A DNA stretch of 34,662 bases. Source: a virus. The translations under genes were made by a program, and so were the position numbers. The notes beneath the pieces were generated by a model. That model was not told the DNA's origin, did not search any database, and worked only from the letters and a program-made list of their open reading frames with translations. Of this stretch, positions 6,092 through 11,791 are shown piece by piece; the stretch's first letter is position 1; every line of letters starts with the position of its first letter. The stretch covers positions 1 to 34,662 of IMG/VR virus record IMGVR_UViG_3300037584_000674. The stretch is one strand, 5' to 3'.

Positions 6092-6247
6092 ATGATACTA
6101 ATACTAATTATCACAGTCTATGTAATGTACAAAGGAGGTAAATATGCACAGGCAAACTATTGGATTGATAGATTACCTTTTCAGAATGATCAGAAAAGTA
6201 TTCATGTCAGTAATCAACGGAGTAGCTGGACTAAAATTTCAAGATAG
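6092..6247 (+). CDS. Possible overlapping membrane peptide (51 aa)
   Basis: ATG 6092 opens a frame coding a hydrophobic N-terminal span (MILILIITVYVMYKGG) and a polar tail. It overlaps the following 99-aa gene by about 100 bp in another frame. The only ribosome-binding candidate is GGAA 7 bases upstream. The span suggests a real membrane peptide, but the long overlap argues against it; I give it low weight. Confidence 0.3.
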   Translation: MILILIITVYVMYKGGKYAQANYWIDRLPFQNDQKSIHVSNQRSSWTKISR

Positions 6248-6443
6248 ATCGGAGTACATTGGTACATTTGTATTAATGTATTTATCTATTGGTGGTGGAC
6301 TAGTCATGATGTGGATGATACTAGGACTTAATCCTACACTAATACTATCAGTTATTGCAGCACCCATTTGGATATTCATTGTATGGGTATCTAACAACCT
6401 TACTAAAGCAATCATCAATGATCGCAAAAAAAGGAAGAAATAA
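6144..6443 (+). CDS. Two-span early membrane protein (99 aa)
   Basis: AAAGGAGGT stands 5 bases before ATG 6144. The N-terminal third is amphipathic and basic (YLFRMIRKVFMSVINGVAG), then two predicted membrane spans (FVLMYLSIGGGLVMMWMILG and LILSVIAAPIWIFIVWV) and a very basic tail (NDRKKRKK) likely in the cytoplasm. Family unknown. It stands in the early arm, far from the lysis genes, so superinfection exclusion or remodelling of the host membrane is more plausible than a holin; this is inference. Confidence 0.68.
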   Translation: MHRQTIGLIDYLFRMIRKVFMSVINGVAGLKFQDRSEYIGTFVLMYLSIGGGLVMMWMILGLNPTLILSVIAAPIWIFIVWVSNNLTKAIINDRKKRKK

Positions 6444-6571
6444 TGGAAACAATACTTATGGCACTAGGAATATTTGTATTACTTGGTATGTGTATATCAA
6501 TGATACTAGGATTTGCTGCTACAATATTATTCTATCGTGCAATCATCAAACAGGATGAGCAGCCTGAATAG
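6443..6571 (+). CDS. Single-span membrane mini-protein (42 aa)
   Basis: The ATG overlaps the preceding stop (TAATG) and a weak AAGGAAG lies before it. The product is one long hydrophobic segment (ILMALGIFVLLGMCISMILG and onward to FY) followed by a short charged tail ending KQDEQPE. The tandem order suggests it forms a complex with the two-span protein before it. No homologue recognised. Confidence 0.6.
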   Translation: METILMALGIFVLLGMCISMILGFAATILFYRAIIKQDEQPE

Positions 6572-6578
6572 GCTGCGT

Positions 6579-6595
6579 GTGATAGGATCTATCAC
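6579..6595 (+). promoter_or_regulatory. Perfect 7-bp hairpin between early membrane and soluble genes
   Basis: GTGATAG (6579-6585) and CTATCAC (6589-6595) are separated by GAT. There is no U-tract after it (the next T-rich run, TTTTGACTTTTT, begins 12 bases later). It could be a weak terminator, an RNA-stabilising hairpin or a protein operator. The 65-bp gap holding it is one of the larger gaps in this arm. Confidence 0.35.
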
Positions 6596-6636
6596 CGAAT
6601 CCGACATTTTGACTTTTTAAAAAAACGGAGGTTTAC

Positions 6637-6867
6637 ATGACAAGATTACCACTACCACAAGATAGTTTCACACAAGATGAACTAGATAGATTTGATGTTA
6701 TCTATACAAAGTACTATGAGCATTGTGATAATTATCAAGACTTAGAAAACAAATGTGTAGAACATATGCTACATGATGGAATGAAACTAATCTATACACA
6801 AGAAGTCAGAGAGATGGTTAGAGAAAGGTTTGATTATGATCTCAACAGAGAACCAAACATTTCGTAG
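6637..6867 (+). CDS. Early acidic hypothetical protein (76 aa)
   Basis: GGAGGT precedes the ATG by 6 bases. The product is a small acidic helical protein (DSFTQDELDRFDVIYTKYYE, two Cys at about residues 31 and 41) with no known motif. It ends by overlapping the start of the zinc-binding protein gene in another frame. Function unknown. Confidence 0.65.
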   Translation: MTRLPLPQDSFTQDELDRFDVIYTKYYEHCDNYQDLENKCVEHMLHDGMKLIYTQEVREMVRERFDYDLNREPNIS

Positions 6868-7054
6868 ATGTTTTAGATGTCTAGGACTAGGAGTAGTTAT
6901 AGATTTCAATAATCCAGAAGCATCAGATGAATGTGATGTATGTATTGGATCAGGTAAGATCGGAGGTAATAATGAATACAGAAGGATTAAAAATATTAAA
7001 AGCAAGATTGTGGGATCAAAGACTAGCCACAAGAGATGCAATAAAACATCATAG
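6836..7054 (+). CDS. Small protein with paired CxxC zinc motif (72 aa)
   Basis: CFRC (Cys12, Cys15) and CDVC (Cys33, Cys36) form a four-Cys zinc site; the CxxCxGLG ... CDVCxGSGK spacing is like one unit of the DnaJ Cys-rich domain. ATG 6836 (AAAGG upstream) is preferred over an in-frame TTG at 6830. The last 27 codons overlap the next gene in another frame. It could be a nucleic-acid binder or a decoy for host chaperone/transcription factors; no assignment is possible. Confidence 0.6.
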   Translation: MISTENQTFRRCFRCLGLGVVIDFNNPEASDECDVCIGSGKIGGNNEYRRIKNIKSKIVGSKTSHKRCNKTS

Positions 7055-7211
7055 TTTATCAACTGCACTAGATCAGTTAGATGAGTTATTTCTAGTAGAA
7101 AATGAAATGCTAGAGGAGTTTGAGAAACTAAGAACTGCTATAGCTAAAGACATATCAACTGTAGAAGGTTGGTTAAAACAATTAGAGGAACTTAAATTTG
7201 AAACCAGATAG
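6972..7211 (+). CDS. Helical coiled-coil protein (79 aa)
   Basis: ATG 6972 has a strong GGAGGT Shine-Dalgarno, so the ATG at 6927 is probably not used. The product is all-helical and rich in Leu, Glu and Ala (ALDQLDELFLVENEMLEEFE) with heptad-like spacing, ending in a basic/acidic tail. It is probably oligomeric. Family unknown. It overlaps the end of the zinc-motif gene by 83 bp. Confidence 0.65.
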   Translation: MNTEGLKILKARLWDQRLATRDAIKHHSLSTALDQLDELFLVENEMLEEFEKLRTAIAKDISTVEGWLKQLEELKFETR

Positions 7212-7220
7212 GAGGTAAGT

Positions 7221-7526
7221 ATGAAATGTATTAGACCAGGACATTACCAAGCAACAATACCATATGGTCAAGACCAAGTAATAATTGTGAACATTGTGAA
7301 GATTAAATCAAACTTCAAGCACAGTATTACTAAATGGAGATTAACTGTTGATGATAGTGTACTAGGTCCACAAGTCAAAAGCGATTGGGATTCTAAAAAT
7401 TCAGCTATGACTGTAGGAAGAAAAGCAGTAGAGAACTTAATGTTCAAAGCTCTAGAAACTAGGATTATCAAGGGTTTTCAACTACCCAAAGACTTTTATG
7501 GAAAGGAAGAATTATATGAAGTGTAG
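7221..7526 (+). CDS. Early hypothetical protein (101 aa)
   Basis: GGAGGTAAGT precedes ATG 7221. The sequence is alpha/beta with strands around HYQATIPYGQDQVIIVNIV and a helix AMTVGRKAVENLMFKALETR. It looks like a small soluble domain of the double-stranded-RNA-binding or KOW-like shape, but no diagnostic residues are present and I make no assignment. Its C-terminal codons overlap the next gene start. Confidence 0.65.
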   Translation: MKCIRPGHYQATIPYGQDQVIIVNIVKIKSNFKHSITKWRLTVDDSVLGPQVKSDWDSKNSAMTVGRKAVENLMFKALETRIIKGFQLPKDFYGKEELYEV

Positions 7527-7731
7527 TGCAGAAACATTTAAAGACTTAATGTGTAAAGTAAATAGGATCGCACCTGATGCAAGAGTGCAATTTGAATCAA
7601 GAGTATTTCATGGTACTCGTGAAGAAGCAGAGTTTGACAACCATGAATTTAAAAACATTAACAAGATCACTATTGAGTTTGCTGATAATACATTCTCAAC
7701 TAGAGATGAAATAACAATCCATCTTGGATAG
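7516..7731 (+). CDS. Early hypothetical protein (71 aa)
   Basis: ATG 7516 is chosen because GAAAGGAAG lies 7 bases upstream; an in-frame ATG at 7498 lacks one. The product has a Cys in MKCSAETFKDLMCKVNRIAP, a basic-acidic middle and a C-terminal beta pair (ITIEFADNTF, EITIHLG). No motif recognised. It lies directly before the DUF932-like gene and may act with it. Confidence 0.6.
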   Translation: MKCSAETFKDLMCKVNRIAPDARVQFESRVFHGTREEAEFDNHEFKNINKITIEFADNTFSTRDEITIHLG

Positions 7732-7739
7732 GAGGAGCT

Positions 7740-8534
7740 ATGCTACCAGAACAATTAGACTTCGCAGTACGAAGTGAAGAAGTATACAATCAACACCAGA
7801 CTAAGATACCTGGTTACAAACAGTTGGTTCGTGATGATAACAACGAGTTGATTGCAATACACAAAGATACATACAAACTAATAACACATCCACAAGCATA
7901 TGAACTAGCACATGATTATCTTGCTAGACATTTTGATACTACAGATATGTCGGAAGCATACAGGATGTCTAACAAAGGTGCTTTGATGGCAATACACTTT
8001 AGGTTACCTTTATATCAGATACCGTATAAAGATTCTTTTATTGCTTTAGAAGCTATACTTCATAACAGTTACAATGGTATGAGGCAGCTTACCTTTGATC
8101 TTGGATATTATTTCATGTTATGCTTGAATGGATTGAAATCACCACTATGGGATGTTCGTATCTCATCACAACACAAAGGTAACAAAGAAGTTACATTTGA
8201 AAGACCAAACACATTTGATGTCAATGATAGACTACGAACTGTATCTAATACAATGGAGAAGTGGTCATCTATTCCAGTAGATAAAAACGAGCTTCAGTAT
8301 CAAGTAGATCAGTTATGTTTACAACCAACTGAACAAGATAAAAGCCATGTAAATCAAAGACACAAAGGCTACATCTTAGATGAATACAATGATAATTATT
8401 CAAAACAGTTTGGTGAAAACAAGTTTAGTGCATATCAAGCTATGACACATTGGAGTACACATTACCCAAGTGATTCAATTAATACTAGATATGATCGTGA
8501 AAGAAAGGTTGCAAACTGCAAGTGGTTTCACTAA
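7740..8534 (+). CDS. DUF932-like phage protein (264 aa)
   Basis: The order of segments fits the DUF932 (YfjQ/phage) family: an N-terminal part leading to KDTYKLITHPQAYELAH, a middle with HNSYNGMRQLTFDLG then FMLCLNGL (family: asymmetric N-G-x-x-x-x-x-x-x-G and C-x-N-G-L), and a C-terminal AYQAMTHWSTHYPSD. Members are common in plasmids and phages and their role is unsettled; links to recombination or anti-restriction have been suggested. A strong AGGAGG lies before the ATG. It precedes the recombination genes in the same arm. Confidence 0.65.
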   Translation: MLPEQLDFAVRSEEVYNQHQTKIPGYKQLVRDDNNELIAIHKDTYKLITHPQAYELAHDYLARHFDTTDMSEAYRMSNKGALMAIHFRLPLYQIPYKDSFIALEAILHNSYNGMRQLTFDLGYYFMLCLNGLKSPLWDVRISSQHKGNKEVTFERPNTFDVNDRLRTVSNTMEKWSSIPVDKNELQYQVDQLCLQPTEQDKSHVNQRHKGYILDEYNDNYSKQFGENKFSAYQAMTHWSTHYPSDSINTRYDRERKVANCKWFH

Positions 8535-8543
8535 AACAGAATA

Positions 8544-8605
8544 GAGGGCAGTTATTTCATTGTATATGATCTCCTTCCTCCGCATGGCTGCCCTCATCAT
8601 GGAGG
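8544..8605 (+). promoter_or_regulatory. Switch-like leader of the small zinc-ribbon gene
   Basis: GAGGGCAG (8544-8551) pairs perfectly with CTGCCCTC (8588-8595). A second helix CCTCC..ATG (8577-8581, 8584-8586) with CATGGAGG (8598-8605) hides the GGAGG Shine-Dalgarno of the gene at 8610. The two helices cross and the 2-nt linker between their 3' arms is too short for an 8-bp pseudoknot, so they should exclude each other: one fold with the ribosome site open, one with it closed. Ribosomes finishing the upstream gene at 8534 could influence the choice. Confidence 0.5.
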
Positions 8606-8609
8606 TATT

Positions 8610-8768
8610 ATGGGTAAAAGAGGATATGTACCTAAGAGTATGTTAGTTAAAGAAAGATGCGTAGTCTGTAAGAAGATATGGACTAAAGCTATGATGATAG
8701 ATTATAAACTGTATACTTGTATAAAATGTTACAACAGGAGGTCCAATGACAAAAGTAAATCCAATTGA
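8610..8768 (+). CDS. Small zinc-ribbon protein (52 aa)
   Basis: CVVC (Cys17, Cys20) and CIKC (Cys37, Cys40) form a compact four-Cys zinc ribbon in a basic background (MGKRGYVPKSM at the start). GGAGG lies 4 bases before the ATG and can be hidden by leader RNA. It overlaps the next gene by 23 bp. Such ribbons in phages often bind nucleic acid or RNA polymerase, but nothing here defines the partner. Confidence 0.65.
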   Translation: MGKRGYVPKSMLVKERCVVCKKIWTKAMMIDYKLYTCIKCYNRRSNDKSKSN

Positions 8769-8961
8769 TCCAGGCTATTACATTGGTTCTGATTTTCAAG
8801 TTATTGATGTAATAGAACAGTTCAAACTAAATCACCATGAAGCAAACATCATTAAGTATGTTGTTCGCAATCGTCATAAGAACCCTGATAATCCAGTACA
8901 GGATTTGAAGAAGGCTAGGTGGTATATAGATAGGTTAATTAATCAATATGAAAATAGATAA
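8746..8961 (+). CDS. DUF3310 protein (T7 gp1.7-like family)
   Basis: The DPGYYIGSDFQVIDVIEQF start, the HHEANIIKYVVRNRHKN middle and the end NPVQDLKKARWYIDRLI follow the DUF3310 pattern, in which Ile-Lys-Tyr and Asp-Leu-Lys-Lys-Ala are hallmarks. T7 gp1.7, a nucleotide kinase that phosphorylates dTMP/dGMP-type nucleotides, belongs to this family; whether this 71-aa version is catalytic is unclear. AGGAGGT precedes the ATG. It sits ahead of the recombination genes. Confidence 0.75.
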   Translation: MTKVNPIDPGYYIGSDFQVIDVIEQFKLNHHEANIIKYVVRNRHKNPDNPVQDLKKARWYIDRLINQYENR

Positions 8962-9274
8962 TATAGTTAAGAACTTAGCTTATGAAAAGAGATTACGACC
9001 AAGAAAAAATACTAAATATAATTTAAATGATCCAGTACAACGCAAAAGATGGTGGATAAAAAAAGTAACATATTTAGCTAGAGTTTGGTTTGATCGTGAT
9101 ATAGAATACAAACTGCGAGTAGGTTTATTGAATGGAGATCCTTCAGCTAAGAGATTAGCTGATGCTCTCTGGAAAAAAAAATCTGATATCGAAGATATAG
9201 TTAAGAGGAAGGTAAATGAATATACAGAATCAAAAGAAAGTTATAGACAGAAAAACAGGAATCGGTGGGAGTGA
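8948..9274 (+). CDS. Basic hypothetical protein before the exonuclease (108 aa)
   Basis: A very basic protein with a Trp-rich segment (NDPVQRKRWWIKKVTYLARV) and KRLADALWKKKSDIED helix. Start and end overlap the neighbouring genes (14 bp and 59 bp). No clear Shine-Dalgarno, so it is probably translated by coupling from the DUF3310 gene. A DNA-binding helper for the exonuclease is possible but is inference only. Confidence 0.6.
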   Translation: MKIDNIVKNLAYEKRLRPRKNTKYNLNDPVQRKRWWIKKVTYLARVWFDRDIEYKLRVGLLNGDPSAKRLADALWKKKSDIEDIVKRKVNEYTESKESYRQKNRNRWE

Positions 9275-9824
9275 TGCTACATTACTTGTTGCTGGTAAAT
9301 GGAAAGAACTTTATGAGATCAAGAAGGGTATCAAAGAAGAAGATCTTTCATTTGTATTACCAGTACAACTAGGTATACACACCGAATCATTCAATAGAGA
9401 ATGGTTCACAGCACAAACAGATATGCCAGTCAAAGAATGTGATTGGACACTAGTACACAATCCAGTAGATAAGAATGGATCTAAATGGATGATGGCTAAC
9501 CTAGATGGTTTTGTGTTGAATCAAGATCTAAAAACTTTAGGTATCTTTGAAGCTAAACATACTAACATGATGACTAAAGAAGATACTATTATTGAAAAAT
9601 ACTATGCACAGATACAACACTATCTAGTTGTATCAAACTTAAAACAAGCATGGTTATCAGTTATCTTTGGTAATGTGAGATGGAAAGCATTTCATATTAA
9701 ACAAGATAAAAAGTTTCAGAAAAAACTTATTAATGCAGAGTATCAGTTCTGGACAAATCACATACAGAAAGATGTGCCACCTGATGACTATGTAGATTTT
9801 CAAACATTAGAGGAGGTAATATAA
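9216..9824 (+). CDS. YqaJ-type viral recombinase, 5'-3' exonuclease (202 aa)
   Basis: The protein has the YqaJ/lambda-exonuclease layout of the PD-(D/E)xK fold: RKTGIGGSDA near the N-terminus, Glu57 in GIHTESF, Asp97 in NLDGF, Glu112-x-Lys114 in IFEAKHT and the helix YYAQIQHYL. It would degrade one strand at double-strand ends to feed annealing. AGGAAGG lies before the ATG. The next two genes (annealase and SSB) complete a classic phage recombination set, with stop-start overlap. Confidence 0.85.
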   Translation: MNIQNQKKVIDRKTGIGGSDATLLVAGKWKELYEIKKGIKEEDLSFVLPVQLGIHTESFNREWFTAQTDMPVKECDWTLVHNPVDKNGSKWMMANLDGFVLNQDLKTLGIFEAKHTNMMTKEDTIIEKYYAQIQHYLVVSNLKQAWLSVIFGNVRWKAFHIKQDKKFQKKLINAEYQFWTNHIQKDVPPDDYVDFQTLEEVI

Positions 9825-10333
9825 TGAATGAAGTTAATGATAATAATGTTAAAGACAAGAATCTGGTTATTTGGAATCAGGCTAAAGAAACTGATCCTCG
9901 TTTCACTAAGAGGGTTTCCTTTGGAGCTAGGAGTTTTACTTCTATTGATGCTCACTATCAAATCAGACGAGCTACAGAGATCTTCGGACCAGTTGGTGCA
10001 AGTTGGGGATATGATGTCAAGTATGATACTCTAACTATGGACAACAAAGCATTTCAATTTGCTGATGTATCTATATGGGTTGGTAAACCTGAATACAAAT
10101 ATGGTCCAGTAAGAGGTTGTAATTTATTGGTAGATGCTAAAGGCAGAGTAGATGATGATGCACCTAAGAAGGCATTGACTGATGCTCTAACAAAAGCACT
10201 ATCACATCTAGGATTCAATGCTGATGTATTCATGGGTATGTTTGATTCAAACAAATATGTGAAACAGCTTGAAGAAAAATACAAGGGTAATGTTGATAAA
10301 TCAAAAGTACAGGAGGTAAATACTAATGATTAA
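9824..10333 (+). CDS. Rad52/DdrA-like single-strand annealing protein (169 aa)
   Basis: Features typical of the Rad52-superfamily annealases (Sak/DdrA-like) are IDAHYQIRRATEIFGPVG (residues about 40-57), a beta-rich middle, and KKALTDALTKALSHLGFNAD before VFMGMFDSNKYV. This is the partner of the YqaJ exonuclease for annealing ssDNA and forming concatemers. AGGAGGT lies before the ATG. The C-terminal tail is Lys/Glu-rich. The assignment to this subfamily is from pattern, not profile search. Confidence 0.75.
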   Translation: MNEVNDNNVKDKNLVIWNQAKETDPRFTKRVSFGARSFTSIDAHYQIRRATEIFGPVGASWGYDVKYDTLTMDNKAFQFADVSIWVGKPEYKYGPVRGCNLLVDAKGRVDDDAPKKALTDALTKALSHLGFNADVFMGMFDSNKYVKQLEEKYKGNVDKSKVQEVNTND

Positions 10334-10736
10334 TAAAGTAATACTTGTAGGTAGAACTGGTACAGATCCAGAGATCAAGACTATCAAGTCTGGTGAGATG
10401 GCTATTATGTCTATCGCTACTACTGAGAAAGTCAGAGATAAAGACACTCAGCAAATGACTGATAAAACTACTTGGCATAAGGTAGTTACATTTGATCCTA
10501 ATCTATCAAAGACTATCAAGAACTATGTATCAAAAGGTACTATGTTATACATTGAAGGTCAGATAGATGTATCACAATATACAGATAGTAATGGTAACAA
10601 GAGGTATAACACATCAATACTAATACCAAGATACTCTGGTGTTATGAAGATGTTAGGTGGTAAGAATGATAAGTCTGTAGAATCAGTTAATGATGATGCC
10701 TTACCAGATGATGATATACCTGACATACCATTTTAG
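10326..10736 (+). CDS. ssb: Single-stranded DNA-binding protein
   Basis: A bacterial-type OB fold: MINKVILVGRTGTDPEIK, then TTWHKVVTF, KGTMLYIEGQIDV, and a disordered acidic tail ending DDDIPDIPF, the hallmark tip that recruits host replication and repair proteins. Length 136 aa is slightly short because the linker is brief. Shine-Dalgarno AGGAGGTAAA lies inside the annealase end. As the last of the recombination set it should coat ssDNA for annealing and replication. Confidence 0.92.
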   Translation: MINKVILVGRTGTDPEIKTIKSGEMAIMSIATTEKVRDKDTQQMTDKTTWHKVVTFDPNLSKTIKNYVSKGTMLYIEGQIDVSQYTDSNGNKRYNTSILIPRYSGVMKMLGGKNDKSVESVNDDALPDDDIPDIPF

Positions 10737-10737
10737 T

Positions 10738-11303
10738 TTCCATATGGAACTGTGTAGGAAAGACATAAGGTAGTGAGCGTAAAGCACAGCTGGTGGCTAC
10801 ACGCCTACACAGAAAGTTTTAAAAGTTTCGTGATACTGAGTAGCTCTCGGTATCGGCTGACTGAATAATGTCTATACAGAGGCATAAGGTACACTAGAGA
10901 TGAAGTATGGGCAAATGCCTGAGGTACTCGAAGGTGGTTGTAAGTAGGCAAATGATGAATGTATATCTGTAGCTGAAAGCATGAGGGTAATAACACTAAT
11001 CCCTCGCCCTTGGCGAATAGATCTATTTTATGCAAAGGATAAAGACTAGGAGTCTTTTCGTAGATCTAAAAGTTTCCCCTGAGTTATGTAAGGTAAAACC
11101 TTCACCTAGCTAGGTTGATGGGGAATTAAGGTGCTGTATCAAATTATATTGAAAGGAAAATATGTTTGTGTATATCCTCTTACTATAAGCACCTTTATAT
11201 ATATGGTTGGGGAATAAGGGCGAAGTATAAAGCCATCCAGGAAAACCCATTAAATTATTCCTGGTTCATGAATTGACATGATATAAACAAAGCCATATAT
11301 ATA
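10738..11303 (+). ncRNA. Candidate large structured RNA (no credible ORF)
   Basis: About 570 bp without a plausible gene but tiled with perfect or near-perfect helices. Helix arms are 10750-10758/10804-10812 (9 bp), 10832-10840/10846-10854 (9 bp with one G-T), 10983-10987/11001-11005, 11006-11008/11012-11014, 11041-11047/11051-11057 (7 bp) inside the repeated TAGATCTA at 11018-11025/11061-11068, 11074-11079/11120-11125 (6 bp) enclosing 11090-11094/11098-11102 and palindrome 11104-11115, 11128-11135/11188-11195 (8 bp), 11196-11206/11293-11303 (11 bp) and 11237-11243/11258-11264 (7 bp). It looks more GC-rich than its neighbours by eye. It follows ssb on the same strand and may be read through. 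Class unknown; I do not recognise GOLLD, ROOL or a group I intron core. Confidence 0.5.
11273..11301 (+). promoter_or_regulatory. Sigma70-like promoter of the gene at 11308, apparently leaderless
   Basis: TTGACA (11273-11278) is separated by 17 bp from TATATA (11296-11301). The ATG at 11308 lies 6 bases after the -10, so the transcript would start at or near the start codon. The -10 lies within the 11-bp inverted repeat 11196-11206/11293-11303, so transcription and RNA folding could interfere. Confidence 0.5.
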
Positions 11304-11307
11304 ACCT

Positions 11308-11529
11308 ATGGTACTTAAATCTCAATTAGATGAGTTAATAGAAACCTTAAATGATTATAGTGCTTACTTAAAACAGTTTGGGTATGATAAAGATACTATA
11401 TTCTGTGCGTTTGCAGTAACAGCTATGTATCTAACTGGTGAAAGAAGCACAAAAAATATTGGTAAATCTATAAAAAAAAAAGTAGATAGTATTAGTGTTG
11501 TGCCAAGTACAAATCACACAGTTCATTAG
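11308..11529 (+). CDS. Hypothetical protein at the end of the rightward arm (73 aa)
   Basis: A helical N-terminus (LDELIETLNDYSAYLKQFG) with a short hydrophobic segment (IFCAFAVTAMYLTG) and a Lys-rich tail. There is no Shine-Dalgarno, which fits a leaderless transcript from the promoter at 11273-11301. Its 3' end overlaps that of the leftward nuclease gene by 38 bp. Function unknown. Confidence 0.5.
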   Translation: MVLKSQLDELIETLNDYSAYLKQFGYDKDTIFCAFAVTAMYLTGERSTKNIGKSIKKKVDSISVVPSTNHTVH

Positions 11530-11791
11530 CATATTCTAACGCATCAAATTCATAGTATTCCCAAAACTTATTTTCTGGTTTATACTTACCCCATGTCAGT
11601 TCCGAATGATGTTCAAAACATAAAGGTACTACAAGCTGATTAGATCTTTTAAATTGAACCTGAGAACCTCGTAAGTGATGGACATTCATAGGTGAATTAG
11701 ATGTACAACCAGGTACGCAGCATCCATGCTGTATGATCTTATTAAAATATTTTTTATCTTTAGATGTATATTTGCCCATCCCAAGAACCAT
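11492..11791 (-). CDS. HNH-type endonuclease (99 aa)
   Basis: The Cys/His arrangement is that of a compact treble-clef HNH enzyme: CCVPGC (Cys24, Cys25, Cys29), VHHLRGS (His38, His39), an Asn in RSNQLVVPLC and LCFEHHSEL (Cys58, His61, His62). It resembles the Ref/DUF968 type of small phage nucleases. The start could be the ATG at 11791 (AAGGAAGG immediately before) or 11779. It is the last gene of the leftward arm, overlapping the phosphoesterase gene at its start. Confidence 0.7.
   Translation of the reverse strand: MVLGMGKYTSKDKKYFNKIIQHGCCVPGCTSNSPMNVHHLRGSQVQFKRSNQLVVPLCFEHHSELTWGKYKPENKFWEYYEFDALEYANELCDLYLAQH

Noticed and set aside
8544-8605. H-type pseudoknot formed by both leader helices at once
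   Set aside because: Only 2 nt connect the 3' arms, too short to span an 8-bp stem; alternative folds are more likely.
10805-11035. Minus-strand frame (76 aa) in the structured RNA region
   Set aside because: No Shine-Dalgarno, product looks random, and the region is better explained by paired RNA helices.
11162-11188. Eight-codon frame with a fair Shine-Dalgarno (AAAGGAAAAT) inside the structured region
   Set aside because: Too short to support from sequence alone; could be a leader peptide but a chance match in AT-rich DNA is as likely.
10738-11303. Group I or group II intron
   Set aside because: No P7/R-S-like conserved core or domain V motif recognised, and no interrupted gene around it (ssb is complete).
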